This document shows positions 58,047-64,000 of a DNA stretch of 64,000 nucleotides, piece by piece. This DNA comes from Bradyrhizobium zhanjiangense. GTDB lineage: Bacteria > Pseudomonadota > Alphaproteobacteria > Rhizobiales > Xanthobacteraceae. Under the pieces are notes generated by a model. The model saw nothing but the letters and a program-made list of their open reading frames with translations, ran no database searches and was not told the origin of the DNA. The stretch spans positions 2,129,001 to 2,193,000 of the forward strand of contig NZ_CP022221.1 of assembly GCF_004114935.1 (NCBI RefSeq), given 5' to 3'. Both the position numbers and the translations under genes were made by a program. Each line of letters begins with the position of its first letter. Within the stretch, counting starts at the first letter, position 1.

Positions 58047-58937
58047 CTAATAGGGTAGAGTGGCAAGCCGGCCATCCCGGCTCAGCAGAACACGCCCTTC
58101 CTCAATCCCGTAGACGGTCCATCCATTGCTCAAGAGCGCGCCGACGAAATACTTTTGACCAGCAATGACAATATAGGGATCGCTCCCGCGCCAAACAGCT
58201 TGGACCCCAATTGCGGGAGGCGTCTTCTCATCCTTGATAGCCACGGCATTGACGAGCGTATAAGCGCCATTGCTATTGTGATCAAACCGCTGCTGGACGT
58301 CTCGCCATGTGGCGAGCGAGGCGGGCGTAACGCTGCCATCGGCGGTGACAACGCCCGCCCCAGAGCCAACCTTGATGCCGACAAGGCCCGCTCTATCAAC
58401 TTCCTCTTGCAACCGTTCGGCAGCTGCATCGGCGGCCAAAGCATCAGGAGCGCTGAGCACCAGCTTGGGCGCAATGTCCGGAGCAGGGGACGGCGGACTT
58501 GACGCCACGGTGGTATCGGTCTGGACAAAATTGGATGAGACTGCGCCAACCGCGGCAGAGCTGATCAGGACCAAAGCGAGAAAGGCGAGCGATATATGCC
58601 GGCGGTCGATGGAGCCAGCTTGTTTGTAGTCCTCGATCGTCCAGCGAATGGACATCGTCCCGGCATGCAAAACGAAAGGAAGAGGGACAACAATGGATTC
58701 GTTCGGTAAAACAGTCTCGTGCCCCTCGATCCTAACGTCCCTTGCAAGGGCCTCGATCTCGATTGAATTGGAATGGGGGGTGACACGAAGATGGTGCGGT
58801 GCGAGGCCTTGTTCGACGAAGATTAAGTCAGCATCGAGGCTGCTGCCAATCAGACACGATCCGACCCCCACTTTACTTGTCAGCCCGGAGTAACACCCCG
58901 ACAACACTTCAAAATGCGGGCAATTTGGTTCATTCAC
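58047..58937 (-). CDS. SctD-like inner-ring protein of the T3SS (Y4yQ-like)
   Basis: 296 residues from a GTG at 58937. An N-terminal FHA-like domain (FEVLSGCYSGLTSKVGVGSCLIG ... LAPHHLRVTP) is cytoplasmic. One membrane helix (ISLAFLALVLISSAAVGAVSS) lies near residue 120. The periplasmic part contains ring-building-like segments (VDRAGLVGIKVGSGAGVVTADGSV, WTVYGIEEGRVLLSRDGRLATLPY). This layout is that of SctD/PrgH. In rhizobia the y4yQ gene occupies the same place. Confidence 0.8.
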   Translation of the reverse strand: MNEPNCPHFEVLSGCYSGLTSKVGVGSCLIGSSLDADLIFVEQGLAPHHLRVTPHSNSIEIEALARDVRIEGHETVLPNESIVVPLPFVLHAGTMSIRWTIEDYKQAGSIDRRHISLAFLALVLISSAAVGAVSSNFVQTDTTVASSPPSPAPDIAPKLVLSAPDALAADAAAERLQEEVDRAGLVGIKVGSGAGVVTADGSVTPASLATWRDVQQRFDHNSNGAYTLVNAVAIKDEKTPPAIGVQAVWRGSDPYIVIAGQKYFVGALLSNGWTVYGIEEGRVLLSRDGRLATLPY

Positions 58938-59052
58938 GGTCGGTTTCCTGAACAGCGAACGGAACCGTACGGCAAAACCGTACGGCCCGTTGCGACCTCA
59001 CAGACTAAGCAGCCGGGGAAAGTGGGGCGGCGACGTCGCCCCATCTCATCCC

Positions 59053-59286
59053 TTACTGCACCCGCTCATCGGCCGCTTTCTTGACGGTCGAGAGCTCGGT
59101 CGAGACGACGCGAAGTTCCACATCCCTCTCAGCAGCCTTTGTGCTGGTCAAAGTCAGAGCGGCGATTTGCCGTTGGAATGCCGCCTCTCCAGCAGCTTCA
59201 GCAGCCGCAGAACCGGCTGCAGCAGTAGCGGTGCCGGCCGCCCCACCCGCAGTCGAGGTATGAGACGCACCAACTTTGTTAGACAT
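59053..59286 (-). CDS. nopA: NopA-like pilus component
   Basis: 77 residues, strong AGGAGA site. An Ala/Thr-rich N-terminus (GGAAGTATAAAGSAAAEAAGEAA) precedes a helical C-terminal half (FQRQIAALTLTSTKAAERDVELRVVSTELSTVKKAADERVQ). NopA is the small major pilin-like subunit of rhizobial T3SS; size, composition and position after nopC support the call. The assignment is by context more than by a firm motif. Confidence 0.65.
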   Translation of the reverse strand: MSNKVGASHTSTAGGAAGTATAAAGSAAAEAAGEAAFQRQIAALTLTSTKAAERDVELRVVSTELSTVKKAADERVQ

Positions 59287-59357
59287 ACTATTCTCCTGTG
59301 TGCTCGAATTTCGCCGCGACGTGCGGCTCCTATTTCCTAACGTCGCAACATGCGACG

Positions 59358-59651
59358 TCAGGAATCCTCCTCTGTCTCGGCCATGACATCGTCGAAATGG
59401 CTCATTGCACTATTCGCAAATTGGAGAGCAACGGCTCCCAAAGCGACGCTGAACGCTTGCTGCATAGCGGCTTCTTGCGAGTTGCCGCCCGTGGACGCGC
59501 CGCCGTTTACGGGAATGTTTGCATCAGGGGATCGGGCATGATCGTCGCGCTCGCCAGGCTTGTGAGATCCTTTTTTGCCGCCGCTTTTGCCGCCAGCCGC
59601 ATGGAGGTCAGCATCAACGTGCCCAGCGGCGCTAGAGCTCGTAACGCGCAT
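59358..59651 (-). CDS. nopC: NopC-like type III secreted protein
   Basis: 97 residues, AGGAGA before the ATG. Gly/Ser/His-rich disordered front (AGGKSGGKKGSHKPGERDDHA) and a helical end (AAMQQAFSVALGAVALQFANSAMSHFDDVM). In Rhizobium sp. NGR234 and S. fredii the operon reads tts box, nopC, nopA, y4yQ, rhcV, y4yS; the same order here supports NopC, which is about 96 residues there. Confidence 0.65.
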   Translation of the reverse strand: MRVTSSSAAGHVDADLHAAGGKSGGKKGSHKPGERDDHARSPDANIPVNGGASTGGNSQEAAMQQAFSVALGAVALQFANSAMSHFDDVMAETEEDS

Positions 59652-59719
59652 CGGGTTCTCCTATGTCAGTTCGATCGTGCCAATGGAGGCAGTTTCCTGC
59701 CCCTCACTATGCAAGTATT

Positions 59720-59737
59720 AGCTTTCGACAAGCTGAC
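59720..59737 (-). promoter_or_regulatory. tts box of the nopC-rhcV operon
   Basis: Minus-strand GTCAGCTTGTCGAAAGCT is an essentially ideal tts core, 69 bases before nopC. Confidence 0.92.
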
Positions 59738-60538
59738 GAGTCGTAGAAAATGCAATGAGCCGATGGTCGATCATCATTATACGTCTTCACCAGCCGACCG
59801 TATTTGAACGAGACTGGAGATCAGATGGTTAAGACAAACAATCGTTTGTGGAGCTTGATCGGGTGAGCACGTTGCTCATCGTTTCGAAAGCTTCAATAGC
59901 GAAATATCAAAGCCACCATTAACAAAAGCGTTTTGAGGCCGACGTGCTGCAATCTCGGGCTCACGTCCCTTGCGATGCCTCCGAGCTCTTTCGCCAATCT
60001 GCTTGCAGTCAGGCGAAGCGCATTGAGCTTGACCTGGTCGGAGCGTGGCGGAAAGCAAGAGTGACGGCCGATTCAGCGGCCAAGACCGGTCCCTCGGTTC
60101 TGGCGGGTCCATAGCAGATCCGTCAATCGCGCCTCCCTTTCAGGGAGACCGAGCAGAAGCCCGCCACTCGAGAAAGAGCCCTTCGGACTTCTACCTGCCC
60201 TGGACCAATGTGCTCTCGATCCTTGCGCAACCGGCAGGCTCCGCGGCTGCGGCCGGTCTGTCGCGAATGCATCGCGGTCTTGACAGGCGGCGTATGCAGT
60301 CGATGGAATTTCACAGCGGCAGACTGGGTTTGAGGTCGAATTCGAACGATCGAGTGCGGCCAACATAGTTTGTACGCAGTGAAGAGCCGAAATAAGTTCC
60401 TCGGATTCGGGGGCGGTCTCAAGTATGCTGGTAGAGCTTGCGCGACCTACTGCTCGGCAGAGAGGCCCAACCGCGCGGAGGCCGCGCAAGCTCAATCAGC
60501 GTTTCCAGCGTGATCCTGAGAAGATAGCGTCGCTCCGC
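59738..60538. other. 0.8 kb between nopX and the nopC tts box
   Basis: No gene recognised; short frames only. Confidence 0.45.
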
Positions 60539-62338
60539 CTAGGCGTTAGCGCCTGCAGCTTGCAAGCGCTCGGTTTCGATGCGAGCCTTCAGGTTATTCA
60601 GATAATCCTCCGCGTAGGACTGGGCCACCGAAACCGGCAGGTTGATGCCGGCCGTCGCGGCTTCTTGAATTGCCTGCTTCACCAAGCCTTCTCGCATTGC
60701 TAATTTGACCTCAGGTCCGGCGATGCAGCCCACCGCCTGTGCCGCAAGGCTCAGCCCGGCTTCTTCCAGCGCTTGCTTTATGTTGCCGCCACTGATGGCA
60801 GTGTGAAGAAGATTTGCAGCTTGCGCCTCGGCTTCGAGGACCATTGACGCCAGATCGGCCAATTCACCCAAGCCTGGAATGAAGCCAAGTACACCGACTG
60901 CTGTCGCGGCCCAGTCGAATACCTTAGAGCCAACTTTGAGCACATCATTAAGTGCGTGCATGAAGGCGCCACCGTTCTTTTTGGGAGACTTGATGTCGGG
61001 CTGGTCTGCGACGCCCATCGTCATGTCCGCGACCGCGTCCTGCTCGGCAGGCGTTCGGACGGCATGCGTCTTCACTTGGTGAACGGTGCGGTTCGCACCC
61101 GACATGTTGTTGAAGAACTGGTTGAAGTCGGTGTTGCTGATGTTGCCGGAATCGACCGTATGGCCGCCGCCGAAGTCGAAGAACTTATGGTGGGTTTTGT
61201 AGCCCGTAATCGCGTTGTTCATCAACCCGAACAACACAGGATCGGAGAGCAGCTGGGAGGCCGCCTTTCGCACCTCGGGCGCGAGGCTCTTATCATCCAC
61301 CATGCTCGCCAGCTTCTCCCGGGTCAGATCACCCTTCCCGAAGAAAGCGTTTTGGTTCTTGCTGATCGTATTGAGCGTATCGAGCTCGGCTTGCGTGAGA
61401 TTCATCGATGATGAAGCAACCTGCAGGAAGTCCTCTTTGTGGACCTTGTCTATCGAGCCACCGTACAAGTGCTTCCATTCATCCGGGTGGTCGAGGAAGT
61501 ATTGAGCGGCCGCGAGGACCTGTGGCGGGCATTTGCCGGTTTTAGCTTCGCCGTCGACGATCCGCTTGAAATCCGCAAGGCTCAGGTTCTTAGGCAGGTT
61601 GTCGGAATACCGATAGAGCTCGCGCAATGCATCGGTCTGGGTCATAACCGATGGCTCGCCATTCCGGGTGCCGTCGGAAGGAATGTAGTTTTGCGTATAG
61701 CTCTTTGCCCGCTGCTCCTGGAAAGCAGCAACCTGAGGGTGGTGATCGGAGAAGCCGGAGAGATCACCTGCTTTGATCTTCCCGCCGCAGCGGCCGTCAC
61801 CTTGCGAGCCTATCGCATAGAAGAGCTCTGGGTCCTGTTGCAGAGCCTCGATCGCCGCCTTTAGATCCGGCGGTGTGGAGGGGTCGTTGGCCAAATCTCC
61901 AAGAGATTTCCAATCAAGCGGGCATTTGTCTTTGTGTCGGTTCAGCACCGATACAATCTGCAGCTCGGCATCAGTCAGCGTGCCGCTGTTCCACGTGATC
62001 CTGGAGCTTTGTACGGGTGCCTCTGCAATCTTCGGGGCGCTCGCAGCGGAGGAGGACTCCGCGGAGGATGGCTCTGGGGCCTGCTGACATGCGTCCAGTG
62101 CGGCCTTGACCTCCGGCGGGAGGATGTTCCGCACCTCCTGCGTGAGTTCCTCCGTCAGCTGCTTGGCTGAGTCTGCAGCCGGCGGAACCTGTGGAGTGGA
62201 ATGGTCATCGGCATTGTCTTTCAACGAGAAACTAGCCAGCATCGCCTCGAAGTTTGAAAGATCCCGCGCCGATGAGGGCCCGGAGGCCAGCCCGGACAAA
62301 CTCGAGCTGGCGGTTACCGATAGGTTGTTGACTGACAT
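60539..62338 (-). CDS. nopX: NopX, T3SS translocator
   Basis: 599 residues from the ATG at 62338 (MSVNNLSVTASSSLSG), about the family length. A Ser-rich secretion region is followed by repeated helical modules (LNRHKDKCPLDWKSLGDLAND and LNTISKNQNAFFGKGDLTREKL). A hydrophobic stretch near the C-terminus (AATAVGVLGFIPGLGELADLASMVL) fits membrane insertion. NopX resembles HrpF/NolX proteins that form the host-membrane pore for effectors. It has its own tts box upstream. Confidence 0.92.
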   Translation of the reverse strand: MSVNNLSVTASSSLSGLASGPSSARDLSNFEAMLASFSLKDNADDHSTPQVPPAADSAKQLTEELTQEVRNILPPEVKAALDACQQAPEPSSAESSSAASAPKIAEAPVQSSRITWNSGTLTDAELQIVSVLNRHKDKCPLDWKSLGDLANDPSTPPDLKAAIEALQQDPELFYAIGSQGDGRCGGKIKAGDLSGFSDHHPQVAAFQEQRAKSYTQNYIPSDGTRNGEPSVMTQTDALRELYRYSDNLPKNLSLADFKRIVDGEAKTGKCPPQVLAAAQYFLDHPDEWKHLYGGSIDKVHKEDFLQVASSSMNLTQAELDTLNTISKNQNAFFGKGDLTREKLASMVDDKSLAPEVRKAASQLLSDPVLFGLMNNAITGYKTHHKFFDFGGGHTVDSGNISNTDFNQFFNNMSGANRTVHQVKTHAVRTPAEQDAVADMTMGVADQPDIKSPKKNGGAFMHALNDVLKVGSKVFDWAATAVGVLGFIPGLGELADLASMVLEAEAQAANLLHTAISGGNIKQALEEAGLSLAAQAVGCIAGPEVKLAMREGLVKQAIQEAATAGINLPVSVAQSYAEDYLNNLKARIETERLQAAGANA

Positions 62339-62548
62339 TATACGGTCCTCTGATTTGAGATCGCACCACAAGCCGGTCATGTGGCGCAGCGCGAGAATCG
62401 CGACGAACAACGAGCAAGAAATGTCGATAGGCTTCGATCGCTCCTACCACTTGCTTCCGATTGCTCAGTGCGCCCCCAGCGCTCAGTTCCGCTACAATCT
62501 ATAGGCACATCGCCGTCTAGATATTCACGCCACATGGTAGGTTCGATT

Positions 62549-62566
62549 AGCTTTCCAAAAGCTGAC
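62549..62566 (-). promoter_or_regulatory. tts box of nopX
   Basis: Minus-strand GTCAGCTTTTGGAAAGCT, one base off the ideal core, 211 bases before nopX. Confidence 0.88.
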
Positions 62567-62930
62567 GGCGCTCAGAGGTTTCACAACGAGACGCGCAATG
62601 ATGGTGTGAGAGGCGGTGATGGGTTCTCGATATCGGAATCGGCTTGCTTGTTATGCTCGATCGCTCGCCTCCGGGCCAACTAGGTGGAATTAGCGAGGCC
62701 GAGTCTGCCGCTCTGCGGATGGTCACGTGCGCTGATTCGTGAAACAACGTCGCAGGTCTCCGCAGCGTCTTATGGTGAAATCACCCACGCGTAGCGACCT
62801 CGCGCCTGCGCCCAACGAGAGTGTTGGCGCTTGCGTAGATGCTCGAAAGAGTCCGACGGTATTGTGCGGACCCTATTGCCCCGAGCGGATCGAAGCTCAG
62901 CTGCACTCGGCATTCTTCATGTCGTCATGC
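62567..62930. other. Intergenic stretch
   Basis: No gene recognised between the nopX tts box and the next effector candidate. Confidence 0.4.
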
Positions 62931-63551
62931 TTAGCCGCTTGGCGAGTGTTCGCTCGAACCTACAGGCCAAAGGGAAGGGTCCAGCGACGGTTTGAGACGA
63001 ATAAAACCTTCTTCTCGCCATTCCGCCGTGTGAGGCACACCCAGGATGGTGAACGTTGTTGTCCGGACACCCCTGGTAGGTATGAGATCGCGGCTTCTTA
63101 GCATTTCGATCTGAGCGGGCGTAGCCGTTTGGCCAGTGAAGACCCAGTCGTCCTTGGCGCGACGACCGTTCGCCATGGCGAAATCTCCAATTTCCGGCGG
63201 AGCAACCCCTGCGTGCAATGTGGGCCCAGCTTGAGACGGTCCAGCGTGAGGTGACCCGGCCCGCATGAGCCAAGGCTCAAGATCTTGCCAAACAAGCTCG
63301 TTGCCGAAATCGGAGGCGTCCGCGCGGTGTTGAGCGATCGGCTGTTTGGAATTGGACCGCTCGCCGCCGCTCAATGATGGCTCGACACGCGATGATCTGC
63401 CTCCGAGTTCCTGCCAAATTAAATCCTGGCTGTATTCGGGTATTTCATGCAATGCTATTAGTTCACGCTCAAACTCCCTTGGACCGGCGGGCAATGAGGA
63501 CGAGTGGGACGCTGGGTTGTTGTCCGCCCGGCTTAGCGCGTTGAAGTCCAT
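62931..63551 (-). CDS. Candidate type III effector of unknown function
   Basis: 206 residues from the ATG at 63551, which has AAAAGGAGGG upstream; an ATG at 63587 adds 12 residues without a site. The N-terminus is Ser/Asn-rich (MDFNALSRADNNPASHSSSLP). Two related segments occur, SQDLIWQELGG and GNELVWQDLEP, about 50 residues apart. The C-terminal 65 residues (WVFTGQTATPAQIEMLRSRDLIP, FTILGVPHTAEWREEGFIRL) form a compact domain. No known family is recognised. A near-ideal tts box 217 bases upstream makes it a TtsI-regulated effector candidate. Confidence 0.7.
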   Translation of the reverse strand: MDFNALSRADNNPASHSSSLPAGPREFERELIALHEIPEYSQDLIWQELGGRSSRVEPSLSGGERSNSKQPIAQHRADASDFGNELVWQDLEPWLMRAGSPHAGPSQAGPTLHAGVAPPEIGDFAMANGRRAKDDWVFTGQTATPAQIEMLRSRDLIPTRGVRTTTFTILGVPHTAEWREEGFIRLKPSLDPSLWPVGSSEHSPSG

Positions 63552-63767
63552 CCTGTCCCTCCTTTTGGACAACGGAGTGGCTTTCATTCTTATGCGACGA
63601 AGCTCATTGAGTTTAAAGCTCGCATGAGGCGCTAAAGTGGCAAAGCACGCTCACCGATGCTGCTGGCTAGAGTTCTGGTTCGCATCCGTGGCTCCGGCTT
63701 GGACGTTTATTGCGCCACCCAGCGGCATCGGCCATCTACACATCCGCGCTCTGACAATTGCAGCAGT

Positions 63768-63785
63768 AGCTTTCGAAAAGCTGAC
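63768..63785 (-). promoter_or_regulatory. tts box of the unknown effector gene
   Basis: Minus-strand GTCAGCTTTTCGAAAGCT fits the tts core almost perfectly. Confidence 0.9.
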
Positions 63786-64000
63786 AAAGGGCATAAGCAG
63801 ACGCATTGCATCTCTTCCAGGCCATCTGTTGTCTTCAAGTCATTTCTTACCTGCATCGGGTGTGTGGACCACGCCGTCTTGATGTGGTGCCTCCGGCGAA
63901 GGAGCCTCATTCGGTCGTCCTTCGCGAATGACCACGCTGGAGGATCCCCGAAACAGCATCAAAACCGAATCGTGCGGCGGCTTTTCGGCACCGCTCGGGT

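Noticed and set aside
60956..61411. 151-codon plus-strand frame opposite nopX
   Set aside because: Antisense shadow of nopX; composition mirrors the real gene.

Overview
The window reads as part of a symbiosis island of a nodulating Bradyrhizobium (B. diazoefficiens/japonicum type). This rests on a dispersed nif/fix cluster with NifA and sigma-54 promoters, a FixK-type box, rhizobial Rhc type III secretion (T3SS) genes with TtsI-binding tts boxes, an effector recognisable as NopP, and many decayed insertion sequences between gene blocks. No tRNA, rRNA, CRISPR or plasmid origin was seen.

Layout, left half. Positions 1-3.8 kb hold the end of nifE, then nifN, nifX, a NifX-associated (DUF269) gene, a DUF683 gene and the ferredoxin fdxB. 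They form one tightly coupled FeMo-cofactor scaffold operon ending at a CT microsatellite. 3.9-10 kb is an accessory strip: a decayed nopP copy fused to an IS5-type remnant that carries a small palindromic element, an intact nopP with a tts box, an IS256-type transposase remnant and a truncated group II intron. 10-19 kb returns to nitrogen fixation: a Rieske protein, an unknown gene, iscA, a NifU-like gene, nifS and nifT/fixU, then nifB, frxA, two NifZ-domain genes, four small or uncharacterised genes and a second Rieske protein. 20-31 kb carries a thioredoxin-like [2Fe-2S] ferredoxin, an OmpW porin with an upstream FixK/FNR box, an ArsC-like gene, nifH-nifQ, nifV, nifW and fixBCX. ahpC-ahpD follow on the opposite strand with their own sigma-54 promoter.

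Layout, right half. 32-41 kb looks eroded: a molybdate transporter locus of which only modC is long (DUF2478 and modA/modB are remnants), a dihaem cytochrome c peroxidase and small orphans. 41-54 kb is a mosaic: a frameshifted nopM (LRR-NEL E3 ligase), two MinD/ParA-like ATPases, a GNAT gene with a tts box between two IS remnants, an M16 metalloprotease pair, a ferritin-like diiron protein and a third nopP remnant with its own tts box. 54-64 kb is T3SS on the minus strand: nopC, nopA, an SctD-like gene, two T3SS-associated genes, rhcV and a TPR lipoprotein in one run; nopX; and a new candidate effector. The last two and nopC each follow a tts box.

How it works together. NifA and sigma-54 switch on cofactor assembly (nifENX, nifB, nifQ, nifV), Fe-S supply (iscA, nifS), nitrogenase reductase (nifH), electron delivery (fixBCX, ferredoxins) and peroxide defence (ahpCD) under low oxygen. 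The T3SS arm is controlled separately by TtsI and shapes host compatibility. Its effectors show heavy turnover by duplication, frameshift and IS activity. All calls come from reading sequence and recalled family knowledge; no searches were run.
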